Positions 44,204 to 53,181 of a stretch of DNA of 64,000 bases are shown in pieces. Position 1 is the stretch's first letter, and every line of letters begins with the position of its first letter. The DNA is from Streptococcus ruminantium (lineage in GTDB: Bacteria > Bacillota > Bacilli > Lactobacillales > Streptococcaceae). The stretch spans positions 880,501-944,500 of the forward strand of contig NZ_AP018400.1 in assembly GCF_003609975.1 (NCBI RefSeq), read 5' to 3'. The notes beneath the pieces were generated by a model that had not been told where the DNA came from, did not search any database, and saw nothing but the letters and a program-made list of their open reading frames with translations. The position numbers were made by a program, and so were the translations under genes.

Positions 44204-45213
44204 TGCCTGTTCTTATTGGTTTATTTTTTCTATCTTTGGTCGTCTTTATCGCTCTTTATTTTATTGAAAGACGATCTATTTTTATATCACTTTTTGCTCT
44301 AAATATCTTCATTTGGACTGTGGCTTCTGTGATTTCTACAGGAATTTTAGAGAGCAATGAAATCGTGCGACTATTAGCTATTGCGGTGGCTATGGTATTA
44401 TTGTTGTTCTTGCTAAGTGGTCCTGTCGTTCTGCTTCTTACTCTTTATTTAAATGGTTTTCAGATTTTGAAAAGAGAAGGTTTTTGTTTCCGTAATTTCC
44501 TGTCAATAGGATTGGCAGTTGGCTTAACATTCTACTTTTTTATCGCACCGTTTGTTGTCCGATCTCTTTCTGATATTAGTTTTTTCAATATGCTTTTCAT
44601 CTATGTTGGGTTCCTAGTGTCCTACGCTATTTTTATTAGCATTCTTTATACAATTTCTAGTTTTATCAATCTGATCAATCTATTTTCTGGGAAGCTAGAC
44701 TATGTGGTCGTATTGGGAGCAGGACTGATTGGTGATAAGGTAACGCCATTGTTGGCTTCGCGGATTGATAAAGGCATAGCAATTTATCAGAAACACTCAG
44801 GCAGCAAACTAATTATGTCAGGTGGCCAGGGGGCTGATGAGCTCATTCCGGAAGGTCAGGCTATGGCAAATTATGCTATGGAACAAGGAGTTGCTGCCGA
44901 AGATATTATTATTGAAAGTCAATCTATCAACACAGAGGAAAATCTAAAATTTTCCCAAACCTTGATGAAGAAGGATAGTCGTTTTGCGCTTGTAACCAAT
45001 TACTACCATGTTTTTAGAGCTCTCTTATTAGCTCGGAAATTGAAAATGAAATGTATTGGCTATGGAGCTAAAACCAAGTTTTACTTTAGTCTCAATGCCT
45101 TCATTCGTGAATTTGTAGGCTACCTAGTTATGAGTCGGAATGTGCACATAATCTTTTTAGGCATTGTATCAGTGATTTATTTGCTGGGAATGGTTGTTAG
45201 TTTGATGTATTAA
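44203..45213 (+). CDS. YdcF/ElyC-like membrane protein (DUF218)
   Basis: 336 residues from GTG 44203, overlapping the rnhB stop by one base. Five or so membrane spans in residues 1-160, then a DUF218 domain (DYVVVLGAGLIGDKVTPLL, KLIMSGGQGADELIPEGQAM, ESQSINTEENLKFS, VTNYYHVFRA), ending in one more span. Relatives act in envelope metabolism (ElyC, SanA) but the reaction is unknown. Confidence 0.85.
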   Translation: MPVLIGLFFLSLVVFIALYFIERRSIFISLFALNIFIWTVASVISTGILESNEIVRLLAIAVAMVLLLFLLSGPVVLLLTLYLNGFQILKREGFCFRNFLSIGLAVGLTFYFFIAPFVVRSLSDISFFNMLFIYVGFLVSYAIFISILYTISSFINLINLFSGKLDYVVVLGAGLIGDKVTPLLASRIDKGIAIYQKHSGSKLIMSGGQGADELIPEGQAMANYAMEQGVAAEDIIIESQSINTEENLKFSQTLMKKDSRFALVTNYYHVFRALLLARKLKMKCIGYGAKTKFYFSLNAFIREFVGYLVMSRNVHIIFLGIVSVIYLLGMVVSLMY

Positions 45214-45248
45214 AAGAGCCTAGACACATCAGTCTGGGCTCTTTTTCA
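45213..45248 (+). terminator. Terminator of the rbgA-rnhB-ydcF unit
   Basis: AAAAGAGCCTAGAC and GTCTGGGCTCTTTT form a 14-bp stem, with a T-run at the end. Begins at the stop codon. Confidence 0.88.
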
Positions 45249-45392
45249 GAGTTCTAATCACCTGTTAACGCAGTGGTTAACTGGCAGATTTGTTTCCAAA
45301 TCAAGTCTCTACGGCTGTTGTGAATAGACCTTCGTTTTAAATTATCTCCTAAGCAATTTAAGTACATCTATCGCGTATTTTATCCCTATTTA

Positions 45393-46043
45393 TTACAGCA
45401 TAAAATATACGATTGCTACATACTGTAAGGCAGAAGCTAGAAGGATAAAAAGGTGCCAAATCATGTGAAAATAAGGTTTTTTCCTAGCATAAAAGAACGC
45501 TCCAATAGTATAAGATAGTCCTCCAGCTAACATGAGAACTCCAAAAGTCAGCCCTGTCTTTTGGAGAATAGAAGGAAGGATAAAGACAACCAGCCATCCC
45601 ATAAAGAGATAGAGAAAGAGACTAAATTTTTCGTTGATTTTTTTAGCAAAAATTTTGTAGAGAATTCCCAGAATTGTTAATCCCCACTGTAAAATAACAA
45701 TCAGATATCCAAGCCAGCCACCAACCAAAGATAGGGCTACCGGTGTATAGCTTCCAGCGATGGCAATGTATATCATACTGTGATCTATGATGCGTAGGAT
45801 ATATTTGTGGGTGGATGCGTAGGGCATAGAGTGGTAGACAGAAGAAGAGAGGAACATTAAGAAGAGGCTGATGACAAAAATGGACATCCCCACTGTAGCT
45901 GTAAGATTGTAATCTTTGAAGGAATGTATGGCGGTAATGGGGAGTAAAACCAGCATGAACACAGCTCCAACTGCATGAGTCACACTATTTGCAACTTCTT
46001 CTCCAAAGGAAAGAGGGAGGCTGAGTTTTAAACTATTCTTCAT
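45393..46043 (-). CDS. Hemolysin III/TrhA family membrane protein
   Basis: 216 residues, seven membrane spans, with GEEVANSVTHAVGAVF at the N-terminus, YHSMP after the second span and the late His motif PYFHMIWHLFILLAS. These three conserved positions match the PAQR/HlyIII superfamily metal site. Relatives affect membrane energetics and lipid homeostasis; the name hemolysin is historical. Overlaps the DUF1836 gene upstream by 11 bases, so they are one transcript. Confidence 0.9.
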   Translation of the reverse strand: MKNSLKLSLPLSFGEEVANSVTHAVGAVFMLVLLPITAIHSFKDYNLTATVGMSIFVISLFLMFLSSSVYHSMPYASTHKYILRIIDHSMIYIAIAGSYTPVALSLVGGWLGYLIVILQWGLTILGILYKIFAKKINEKFSLFLYLFMGWLVVFILPSILQKTGLTFGVLMLAGGLSYTIGAFFYARKKPYFHMIWHLFILLASALQYVAIVYFML

Positions 46044-46479
46044 GAAAACTCCTTTCTAGTTCAAAGGCAAGTTGATGTGTTTGATAATAGAGTTTGACAG
46101 TTTGACAAGCATGACGGATAATATCGGGAGTTTCCTTGCTGTCTTTATCTTGCATACAGTCGATAAAATGATTATATAAGGTTGCTGAGTCGCTAGATAG
46201 AAGTAGCATTTTAAGGGTTTGACTGATTTCCTGAATGGAAAACACATTTTTCAAAATGGTTAGGGCTATCAAATGGGCTAATTGATGCTTTTTATATTTT
46301 TTCTTAATCGGTTTTTCAATCTGTTTATGTTTGACATAATTATTTATCATGGCAGCAGTTAGAGCTTTTTGCTCCAAACAATATGGAGCTTTTGTTGCTT
46401 GATTAACATACATGAGAACCTGATCAAGGTACAAGTCTAAGTCAGGTAGCTCGTGCCAATAGGGTAAAGAATGATTCAT
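46033..46479 (-). CDS. DUF1836 protein, possible regulator
   Basis: 148 residues. LDQVLMYVNQATKAP ... KALTAAMINNYVKHKQIEKPIKKKYKKHQLAHLIALTILKNV is the DUF1836 pattern: the AAMINNYVKH part looks like the recognition helix region of a MerR/HTH-type domain. In other Firmicutes it often accompanies hlyIII/TrhA genes. Overlap with the downstream hemolysin III gene points to a joint role. The palindrome upstream may be its own operator. Confidence 0.8.
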   Translation of the reverse strand: MNHSLPYWHELPDLDLYLDQVLMYVNQATKAPYCLEQKALTAAMINNYVKHKQIEKPIKKKYKKHQLAHLIALTILKNVFSIQEISQTLKMLLLSSDSATLYNHFIDCMQDKDSKETPDIIRHACQTVKLYYQTHQLAFELERSFHEE

Positions 46480-46497
46480 AATTACCAGCTTTCTTTT

Positions 46498-46522
46498 ATC
46501 TAGTATCGATAACTAGATTTTA
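46498..46522 (-). promoter_or_regulatory. Candidate operator at the DUF1836-hlyIII promoter
   Basis: ATCTAGT and ACTAGAT are perfect inverted arms around ATCGATA (46498-46518). On the minus strand a possible -10, TAAAAT (46522-46517), overlaps the palindrome, so a bound protein would block transcription start. The start codon of the DUF1836 gene is about 20 bases away. Confidence 0.5.
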
Positions 46523-46810
46523 TGATATTATTTATCTGAAGTCAAGAAAAAGCTTCAACAATTTGAAGCCATAGTATTTTAGATTGTGTGAACATTTCGA
46601 TTAACTTGTTGGTTAATACCATTAAGATTTGTTATTGACTTTTTTTAAAGCTAGTTATATCATATAGAAAATATATTGATAAATACAAGTGAGTACTATT
46701 TTCTTTGAATAACACAATGAAATTAGTCATTGCTTGGAAAGCTTAGACTTGTAATTGATATCTATCTAATCGTCCAAAGATTGGACTGATTACAAAAAAT
46801 AGGAGTTTTT
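46523..46810. other. Intergenic region before maa
   Basis: AT-rich, no gene supported. A perfect inverted repeat GTCCAA-AGA-TTGGAC at 46772-46786 lies 25 bases before maa, possibly an operator. Confidence 0.4.
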
Positions 46811-47368
46811 ATGCTCACTGAGAGAGAAAAAATGCTTGCTGGTCAGCCATATACGGCCGATGACTCAGAACTGAGGCAAATGAGGATGCTGGCCCGCCAA
46901 AATATGCAAAAATTTAATAATGAATTAGACGGTGAAAAGCGTTCTGAATTGATCAAGTCTTGGTTTGGCGGGACAGGTGAACGTCTCTATATGGAACCGA
47001 ATTTTTGTTGCGACTACGGAAGTAACATTCATGTTGGAGAGGATTTTTATGCTAATTTTAACTGCACCATGTTGGATGTCTGTCCGATAACAATTGGAAA
47101 GAATGCCATGATTGGTCCCAACTGCCAGTTTTTGACGCCCTTACATCCGTTGGATCCCATTGAACGCAATTCTGGTTTGGAATATGGTTCGCCGATTACT
47201 ATTGGGGATAATTTCTGGGCTGGTGGTGGAGTTATCGTTCTGCCAGGAGTAACCTTGGGTGACAATGTCGTTGTTGGTGCTGGTTCCGTTGTGACCAAGT
47301 CTTTTGGTGATAATATCGTTTTAGCGGGCAATCCTGCGCGTGTCATCAAAGAAATACCTCAAAAATAA
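46811..47368 (+). CDS. maa: Sugar O-acetyltransferase (maltose/galactoside type)
   Basis: 185 residues. N-terminal helical domain (MLTEREKMLAGQPYTADDSE), then left-handed beta-helix repeats with the catalytic His in FLTPLHPLDP (about residue 117) and ending NPARVIKEIP. Transfers acetyl from acetyl-CoA to sugars; in related bacteria a detoxifying role is suggested. Ribosome site ATAGGAGTT. Confidence 0.9.
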   Translation: MLTEREKMLAGQPYTADDSELRQMRMLARQNMQKFNNELDGEKRSELIKSWFGGTGERLYMEPNFCCDYGSNIHVGEDFYANFNCTMLDVCPITIGKNAMIGPNCQFLTPLHPLDPIERNSGLEYGSPITIGDNFWAGGGVIVLPGVTLGDNVVVGAGSVVTKSFGDNIVLAGNPARVIKEIPQK

Positions 47369-47397
47369 TTCTTCCATTTGGGAGAATTTTTTGTTTT
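47368..47397 (+). terminator. Terminator after maa
   Basis: ATTCTTCC and GGGAGAAT pair over a short loop, followed by TTTTTTG. Overlaps the region before dprA, so dprA has its own start or relies on readthrough. Confidence 0.7.
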
Positions 47398-47428
47398 CAT
47401 TACGAACAATATGATTGAGGTGAATAAT

Positions 47429-48271
47429 ATGAATAACTTTGAACTATTTAAACTAAAAAAAGCTGGACTAACTAATCTCAACATCAACAAGGTCTTGGCT
47501 TATAGAGAAAAATATGGTAAACAATTGTCCATTCGGAATATTGCTGTTGTCTCAGAGTGCAAGAATCCAATTCTTTTTATGGAAAATTATAAGAGTTTAG
47601 ATTTAAAAGCTTGCAGACAAGAGTTTAATAAGTACCCATCCCTATCCATTTTAGACGATAGCTATCCCTTGGCATTAAAACAGATTTATAATCCACCCGT
47701 CCTCTTATTTTATCAAGGTGATTTGGAACTCTTAGACAAGCCCAAGCTAGCTGTGGTAGGGACACGAACTGCCAGTAAAAATGGTATCCAATCCGTCCGA
47801 AAGATTCTAAAAGAACTCAACAATCGCTTTGTTATTGTTAGCGGTCTAGCGAGAGGAATTGACACAGCAGCTCATATTGCCAGCCTAAAGAATGGCGGAC
47901 AAACGATTGCTGTTGTTGGAGCTGGCTTGGATATAGTCTACCCAAAGGAAAATAAGGAACTACAACACTATATTGGAAAGAATCATTTACTCCTAACAGA
48001 GTACGAACCGAGTGCCAAACCTCTCAAATTTCATTTTCCAGAGCGCAATCGTATTATTGCTGGTTTGGTTGAAGGTTTGGTAGTTTGCGAAGCCAAAATG
48101 CGGTCTGGTAGTTTGATTACCTGTGAAAGAGCTTTGGAGGAAGGTAGAGAAGTTTATGCCATTCCAGGATCTATTTTAGATGGAAAATCAGATGGTTGTC
48201 ACCATTTGATACAGGAAGGTGCCAAATGTATTACAAGTGGTTTGGATATCATTTCAGATTATCAATTTTAA
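47429..48271 (+). CDS. dprA: DNA processing protein DprA
   Basis: 280 residues. Loads RecA on incoming single-stranded DNA during transformation. Rossmann core with VVGTRTASKNGIQSVRKIL, VSGLARGIDTAAHIASL, TIAVVGAGLDIVYPKEN and FPERNRIIAGL. ATG 47429 is chosen (ATTGAGGTGAATAAT upstream); the longer frame from 47378 runs through the terminator. In streptococci dprA is a late competence gene, but no combox (TACGAATA) was noticed just upstream; it could lie further out. Confidence 0.95.
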   Translation: MNNFELFKLKKAGLTNLNINKVLAYREKYGKQLSIRNIAVVSECKNPILFMENYKSLDLKACRQEFNKYPSLSILDDSYPLALKQIYNPPVLLFYQGDLELLDKPKLAVVGTRTASKNGIQSVRKILKELNNRFVIVSGLARGIDTAAHIASLKNGGQTIAVVGAGLDIVYPKENKELQHYIGKNHLLLTEYEPSAKPLKFHFPERNRIIAGLVEGLVVCEAKMRSGSLITCERALEEGREVYAIPGSILDGKSDGCHHLIQEGAKCITSGLDIISDYQF

Positions 48272-48301
48272 AATAAGTTTTTCTATAGGAAAATAAAAAT
48301 C

Positions 48302-48330
48302 TTGACACTGGTTGAAAAATAGTATATTCT
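48302..48330 (+). promoter_or_regulatory. topA promoter
   Basis: TTGACA (48302-48307), 17 bases, TATTCT (48325-48330). Confidence 0.7.
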
Positions 48331-48364
48331 TTGTGAGGTTAAAAATATTTATTAGGGTAAAAGA

Positions 48365-50458
48365 ATGGCAACAAAATCAGTGAGCAAGAAAAAGACAGCA
48401 GCCAAGAAAAATTTAGTTATTGTTGAGTCGCCAGCTAAGGCCAAGACAATAGAGAAATATCTTGGTAAAAACTATAAAGTGGTAGCTTCGGTTGGGCATA
48501 TCCGTGACTTGAAAAAATCCAGTATGTCCATTGACTTTGAGAATAACTACGCACCTGAGTACATTAATATTCGTGGTAAGGGACCTTTGATCAATTCTTT
48601 GAAAAAAGAAGCTAAAAGTGCCAAGAAAGTCTTTCTTGCAAGTGACCCGGATCGAGAAGGAGAAGCTATTTCCTGGCATTTAGCCCATATTTTGGGTTTG
48701 GACGAAAACGACAAGAATCGTGTTGTCTTCAATGAGATTACCAAGGATGCGGTAAAGAATGCCTTTCAAGAACCTCGGACCATTAACTTTGATCTGGTTG
48801 ATGCCCAGCAAGCTCGTCGTGTTTTGGATCGTATTGTTGGATATTCAATCTCTCCTATTCTATGGAAGAAAGTTAAGAAAGGATTGTCTGCAGGGCGCGT
48901 TCAATCTGTTGCTCTTAAACTGATTATTGATCGTGAGAATGAAATCAGTCAATTTAAGCCAGAAGAATACTGGACTATTGACGGAACCTTTAAAAAAGGT
49001 AGTGAGAAGTTTCAGGCGTCATTCTATGGTTTGGATGGTAAAAAGACTAAAATTGAGAATAACGAGCAAGTGCAGAATATTCTGTCTCGTCTCACTGGGG
49101 ATGACTTCTTGGTAGAACAAGTGGAGCGTAAAGAGCGTAGACGTAATGCTCCACTTCCTTACACGACCTCAACCATGCAGATGGATGCAGCCAATAAAAT
49201 CAATTTCCGTACTCGCAAGACCATGATGGTTGCTCAGCAGCTTTATGAAGGAGTCAGCTTGGGAACAGGTGGGACGCAAGGTCTGATTACCTATATGCGT
49301 ACAGACTCAACTCGCATCAGTCCTGTTGCTCAGACTCAAGCAGCGGCATTTATCACAGAACGATTTGGGGTCAAATATTCTAAACATGGGAATAAGATTA
49401 AAAATGCAAGTGGTGCTCAAGATGCCCATGAAGCTATCCGACCTTCAAATGTCAATCTAACACCAGAATCAATCGCAAAATACCTAGATAAAGACCAGCT
49501 GCGTCTCTATACGCTCATTTGGAATCGTTTTGTAGCTAGTCAGATGGCTGCCGCAGTATTTGATACCATGAGTGTACGTCTAGGACAAAATGGCGTTATC
49601 TTTGCTGCTAACGGAAGTCAAGTTAAATTTGATGGCTATATGGCAGTTTATAACGATTCTGATAAAAATAAGATGTTGCCAGATATGGAAGAAGGGGATA
49701 CGGTTGTTCGCCTCTCAACAAAGCCAGAGCAACATTTTACCCAACCACCAGCTCGCTATTCTGAAGCTACCTTGATTAAAACTTTGGAAGAAAATGGAGT
49801 TGGTCGGCCGTCTACTTATGCTCCAACCATTGAAACAATCCAAAAACGCTATTATGTTAAATTGGTATCCAAACGATTCGAACCAACAGAATTGGGAGAG
49901 ATTGTCAATAAGCTAATTGTTGAGTTCTTCCCAGATATTGTTAATGTTAAGTTTACAGCGGATATGGAGCAAAAGCTAGATGATGTTGAAGTTGGAAAAG
50001 AGCAGTGGCAGAAGGTTATTAACAGTTTCTACCTACCATTTAAGGTTGAATTGGCAAAAGCTGAGCAAGAAATGGAGAAAATCCAAATCAAGGATGAGCC
50101 AGCAGGCTTTGCTTGTGAAGTTTGTGGACATGAAATGGTTATCAAATTGGGACGATTTGGAAAATTCTATGCATGTAGTAACTTTCCAGATTGTCGCAAT
50201 ACCAAGCAAATTACAAAAGAAATTGGGGTAACTTGCCCCATCTGCCAAAAAGGACAAGTCATTGAGCGTAAGAGCAAACGCAATCGTCTCTTTTATGGCT
50301 GTGACCGTTATCCGGAGTGCGAATTTACTTCGTGGGATAAACCAGTAGGCCGTTCTTGTCCAAAATGTGAGCATCATCTTGTAGAAAAGAAAGTTCGTGG
50401 TGGTGGCAAACAAGTTGTTTGTCCTAGCGGAGATTACGAAGAGGAGAAAGTCAAATAA
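48365..50458 (+). CDS. topA: DNA topoisomerase I
   Basis: 697 residues, type IA. Relaxes negative supercoils. TOPRIM domain ([17 protein letters not shown] with the acidic Glu; [14 protein letters not shown]), catalytic Tyr in [14 protein letters not shown] (about residue 316), and three C-terminal zinc-ribbon modules ([37 protein letters not shown]). The last module has lost two ligands, as is common. Lys-rich start [16 protein letters not shown]. Confidence 0.97.
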   Translation: MATKSVSKKKTAAKKNLVIVESPAKAKTIEKYLGKNYKVVASVGHIRDLKKSSMSIDFENNYAPEYINIRGKGPLINSLKKEAKSAKKVFLASDPDREGEAISWHLAHILGLDENDKNRVVFNEITKDAVKNAFQEPRTINFDLVDAQQARRVLDRIVGYSISPILWKKVKKGLSAGRVQSVALKLIIDRENEISQFKPEEYWTIDGTFKKGSEKFQASFYGLDGKKTKIENNEQVQNILSRLTGDDFLVEQVERKERRRNAPLPYTTSTMQMDAANKINFRTRKTMMVAQQLYEGVSLGTGGTQGLITYMRTDSTRISPVAQTQAAAFITERFGVKYSKHGNKIKNASGAQDAHEAIRPSNVNLTPESIAKYLDKDQLRLYTLIWNRFVASQMAAAVFDTMSVRLGQNGVIFAANGSQVKFDGYMAVYNDSDKNKMLPDMEEGDTVVRLSTKPEQHFTQPPARYSEATLIKTLEENGVGRPSTYAPTIETIQKRYYVKLVSKRFEPTELGEIVNKLIVEFFPDIVNVKFTADMEQKLDDVEVGKEQWQKVINSFYLPFKVELAKAEQEMEKIQIKDEPAGFACEVCGHEMVIKLGRFGKFYACSNFPDCRNTKQITKEIGVTCPICQKGQVIERKSKRNRLFYGCDRYPECEFTSWDKPVGRSCPKCEHHLVEKKVRGGGKQVVCPSGDYEEEKVK

Positions 50459-50462
50459 TCAG

Positions 50463-50620
50463 TGTTTGGGACAAAAAGATTTTCAATTTTGCAAATCTCA
50501 AATATCAAGTCCTTTAGATTTATAATTAAGCCAAAAAGTGAACAAACCGATATTCTGATTGTCAGAAAACTAGTTTTGTTCGCTTTTTATATATGAGGTC
50601 GGACTATTGTTCCAACCTCT
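50463..50620 (+). repeat. Dispersed palindromic repeat, copy B
   Basis: Shares the ends (TTTGGGACAA ... TTGTTCCAACC) and inner motifs of copy A at 31531-31690 (AAAAAGATTTTCAATTTT, ATATCAAGTCCTTTAGAT, TTTGTTCGCTTTTTATATAT). The 26 or so bases in the central loop read as the reverse complement of copy A's loop. It begins five bases after topA and probably ends its transcript. Confidence 0.85.
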
Positions 50621-50651
50621 TTCAAATTTTTAAAAAAATGAGAAAAAATTC

Positions 50652-50680
50652 TTGCTTTATTTGAAATACTGTGGTATGAT
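50652..50680 (+). promoter_or_regulatory. rplJ-rplL promoter
   Basis: TTGCTT (50652-50657), 17 bases, TATGAT (50675-50680). Confidence 0.75.
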
Positions 50681-50697
50681 TATTTAAGTTTGAAAAA

Positions 50698-50830
50698 ACT
50701 GACCTAAGACAGTAGGGGAGCTAGACTCGTAAACATCCTACCGAGGCACAAAACGATTATTGATATAAACGTATTTGTACTTTCGTGTCTGGGTTTGGAT
50801 GCGATTTTTTTGTGTCCAACCAAAATAAAA
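50698..50830 (+). promoter_or_regulatory. Ribosomal protein L10 leader
   Basis: The 5' region before rplJ (ACTGACCTAAGACAGTAGGGG ... ATCCTACCGAGGCACAAAAC) has the conserved bases and pairings of the Firmicute L10 leader, where L10(L12)4 binds its own mRNA to limit expression. Exact fold not computed. Confidence 0.7.
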
Positions 50831-50844
50831 ACGGAGGTAAAGAA

Positions 50845-51339
50845 ATGAGTGAAGCTATTATCGCTAAAAAAGCGGAATTAGTAAATGCCGTTGCTGAGCA
50901 AATGAAAGCTGCAACATCTATCGTTGTTGTAGATGCTCGTGGTTTGACAGTTGAACAAGATACAGTTCTTCGTCGTAACTTGCGTGGTGCAGAAGTTGAG
51001 TACAAAGTTATCAAAAACTCAATCTTGCGTCGTGCTGCTGAGCAAGCTGGTCTTGAAGGTCTTACAGAATTGTTTGTAGGTCCATCTGCAGTTGCATTCT
51101 CAAATGATGCAGTTGCTCCAGCCAAAACAATTTATGATTTCGCAAAAACTGCTGATGCTCTTGAAATCAAGGGTGGTGCTGTAGAAGGTAAAGTTTCTTC
51201 TAAAGAAGAAATTGAAGCACTTGCTACATTGCCAAACCGCGAAGGCATGCTTTCTATGTTGCTTTCTGTACTTCAAGCGCCAGTTCGCAACGTTGCATAC
51301 GCTGTCAAAGCTGTTGCAGAAAAAGAAGACGCTGCTTAA
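50845..51339 (+). CDS. rplJ: 50S ribosomal protein L10
   Basis: 164 residues. Base of the ribosomal stalk, carrying L7/L12 dimers. [20 protein letters not shown] start, [25 protein letters not shown] and the C-terminal helix for L12. ATG 50845 follows ACGGAGGTAAAGAA; an earlier in-frame start at 50785 lies in the leader. Confidence 0.97.
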   Translation: MSEAIIAKKAELVNAVAEQMKAATSIVVVDARGLTVEQDTVLRRNLRGAEVEYKVIKNSILRRAAEQAGLEGLTELFVGPSAVAFSNDAVAPAKTIYDFAKTADALEIKGGAVEGKVSSKEEIEALATLPNREGMLSMLLSVLQAPVRNVAYAVKAVAEKEDAA

Positions 51340-51405
51340 TGTGTCAGAGTGTGGCTGCTTAGTGCTACAAACGAATTAAAAAACCTAAATTGGAGGAAAA
51401 TCACA

Positions 51406-51771
51406 ATGGCATTGAACATTGAAAATATTATTGCTGAAATTAAAGAAGCTACTATCCTTGAGCTTAACGACCTTGTTAAAGCTATCGAAGAGGAATTTGG
51501 TGTAACTGCGGCTGCTCCTGTAGCTGTTGCTGCGGTTGGTGGTGCTGCAGAAGAAACTAAAGACTCATTTGACGTAGAATTGACATCTGCTGGCGATAAA
51601 AAAGTTGGCGTTATCAAGGTTGTACGTGAAATCACTGGTCTTGGTCTTAAAGAAGCTAAAGAACTTGTTGACGGTGCACCAGCGCTTGTTAAAGAAGGTG
51701 TTGCAACAGCTGAAGCTGAAGAAATCAAAGCTAAATTGGAAGAAGCTGGCGCTTCAGTTACTCTTAAATAA
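51406..51771 (+). CDS. rplL: 50S ribosomal protein L7/L12
   Basis: 121 residues. N-terminal dimerisation domain, Ala/Val-rich hinge ([17 protein letters not shown]), C-terminal factor-binding domain ([20 protein letters not shown]). Ends SVTLK. ATG 51406 after TTGGAGGAAAATCACA. Its last codons contain the attachment core of the integrated element, yet the coding sequence stays intact. Confidence 0.97.
   Translation: MALNIENIIAEIKEATILELNDLVKAIEEEFGVTAAAPVAVAAVGGAAEETKDSFDVELTSAGDKKVGVIKVVREITGLGLKEAKELVDGAPALVKEGVATAEAEEIKAKLEEAGASVTLK
51757..51771 (+). other. Attachment site core (attL) of the ICE
   Basis: GTTACTCTTAAATAA is the reverse complement of TTATTTAAGAGTAAC, the 15-base core known for ICESa2603-family elements that integrate at the rplL 3' end. 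Conjugation genes begin directly to its right, so this is the left junction. The right copy would lie beyond the window. Confidence 0.85.
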
Positions 51772-51868
51772 GAGTCACATCATAATTAGATTGCGGAAGC
51801 CCGATTTACCAGTCTTTTAGAGCTTATAGCGATTTAAAGAAACTGATAATTTGATTTGGTTTCCTGCC

Positions 51869-51905
51869 AAAAATCCTGCCAAAAAATCTTTGGCAGGATT
51901 TTTGT
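51869..51905 (+). terminator. Terminator inside the left end of the ICE
   Basis: AAAATCCTGCCAAA and TTTGGCAGGATTTTT form a stem of 13-14 bp. A second TCCTGCCAAAAA just upstream allows an alternative pairing. It ends the rplJ-rplL transcript. Confidence 0.88.
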
Positions 51906-51975
51906 TTTTATATAAATATACTGTGCAGAATTGCTATTCTTCAGCATTTGTATTTGTAGAAATATATTTTTATGT

Positions 51976-52013
51976 GAGCGAGAACATTTCAATAAGTGTT
52001 CTCGCTTTTTTTA
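51976..52013 (+). terminator. Hairpin terminator before the first ICE genes
   Basis: AGCGAGAACA and TGTTCTCGCT pair around ten bases, followed by seven T. With the previous terminator it insulates the element from rplL transcription. Confidence 0.85.
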
Positions 52014-52030
52014 TTTTCAGGAGGAAAATC

Positions 52031-52204
52031 ATGCAAAAGAATGAACAGTCATCACGACAAATTGTGATGTGTCATCTCATGGCTATCATGAGAATTGACA
52101 TCGAGAAAGCAAAGAGGATTGTTATTGAAATGGAAGAGTCAGGGCTAATTCAATTTGATGAGTTAGGAAATATCGGTTTATTAGTGTTGGAGGGACAATC
52201 ATGA
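52031..52204 (+). CDS. Small ICE protein of unknown function
   Basis: 57 residues (MQKNEQSSRQIVMCHLMAIM ... GNIGLLVLEGQS) with a strong ribosome site AGGAGGAAAATC. Helical, could be a small DNA-binding protein. Overlaps the start of the replication initiator gene (ATGA), so the two are coupled. The frame is open upstream to 51851 through the terminators, which argues for the short form. Confidence 0.7.
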   Translation: MQKNEQSSRQIVMCHLMAIMRIDIEKAKRIVIEMEESGLIQFDELGNIGLLVLEGQS

Positions 52205-53025
52205 AACGTATTACCGCAAATCACTATTAAACGTCAGAGCGTTACTATAAGCTCCCAAAACTCTTGTTTGAGAGTGATCGCTATAAGGACATGAAACTTG
52301 AGGTTAAGGTTGCTTATGCTGTTCTAAAAGACCGTTTAGAGTTGTCCTTGAGTAAAGGTTGGATAGATGAAGATGGGGCTATTTATCTGGTATATTCCAA
52401 CTCCAAACTCATGGCACTACTTGGCTGTTCCAAGTCTAAGTTGTTGGCTATTAAGAAAACGTTGCGAGAGTATGGCTTAATAGATGAAGTCCAACAATCT
52501 TCCAGTGAAAAAGGACGAATGGCCAATAAGATTTACTTGGGGGAGTTGGAACATGAACCTACCCCAGTCTCAAATTCAAACGGGGGTAGTGCTCAAAAAA
52601 CACTAGGGGGGTGTCAAAATCAGCCGGGGCAGGTCTTAAATTCAGCCACTAGTGAGACTGAAGTTAGTGAGACTGATATGAGTGAAACTAAAGAGAGTGA
52701 GTCAGTCATTGAGGACGAGGAGGAGAAAGTAAGTCAAACAAGTAAGAAAAATGACAATGACTATTTTCAACGTAAAGTAGACCGAGTCACAAGATACGAT
52801 AGAGATTACATTTGGGGCTTGGTGCATGACCAGTTGAGACAAGTTGGTCTATCACGAGCCGCTAGTGATTATGCCATGCTTTATTTTGATCATCGGTATC
52901 AGTACGCTTTAGAGAATATGAGGTTTGCGGACAGAACAGAAACGATAGCGGAGTATGTCTTTAATGGCGTCTTATCCGAATGGACCAAGGTCCAACGCTT
53001 AAAAGAACTAAAAGGGGGTGAGTAA
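52201..53025 (+). pseudogene. repA: Replication initiator (RepA_N type) with premature stop
   Basis: ATG 52201 gives MKRITANHY, then TAA, then in the same frame TSERYYKLPKLLFESDRYKD, MKLEVKVAYAVLKDRLELSL and so on to 53025. The part before and after the stop reads as one RepA_N-domain initiator (N-terminal winged helix with ALLGCSKSKLLAIKKTLREY). CAA to TAA at codon 10 would explain it. Residues about 105-165 are a Ser/Glu-rich linker; the C-terminal domain includes YDRDYIWGLVHDQLRQVGL. Reinitiation at TTG 52264 or ATG 52291 could give a shortened protein, without part of the DNA-binding domain. In this family it helps replicate the excised ICE. Confidence 0.8.
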
Positions 53026-53026
53026 G

Positions 53027-53122
53027 ATGTTTTGGTGGATATTATTAGGTATTTGGGAATTAGGAATGATTTGGTTCATTTTTGAACTTATCACTGCCCC
53101 AGAAATGGAAGATCATTGTTAA
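53027..53122 (+). CDS. 31-residue membrane peptide
   Basis: MFWWILLGIWELGMIWFIFE, then LITAPEMEDHC; one hydrophobic span and an acidic tail. ATG 53027 overlaps the repA end region (AGGGGGTGAGTAAG as ribosome site). Small conserved-looking gene between repA and the methylase; function unknown. Confidence 0.55.
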   Translation: MFWWILLGIWELGMIWFIFELITAPEMEDHC

Positions 53123-53181
53123 GAAAGGACGTTACGCAAGAAGTAAGGTCCTTTTAGTTTTGTCAGAAAGGAATGAGAGAC

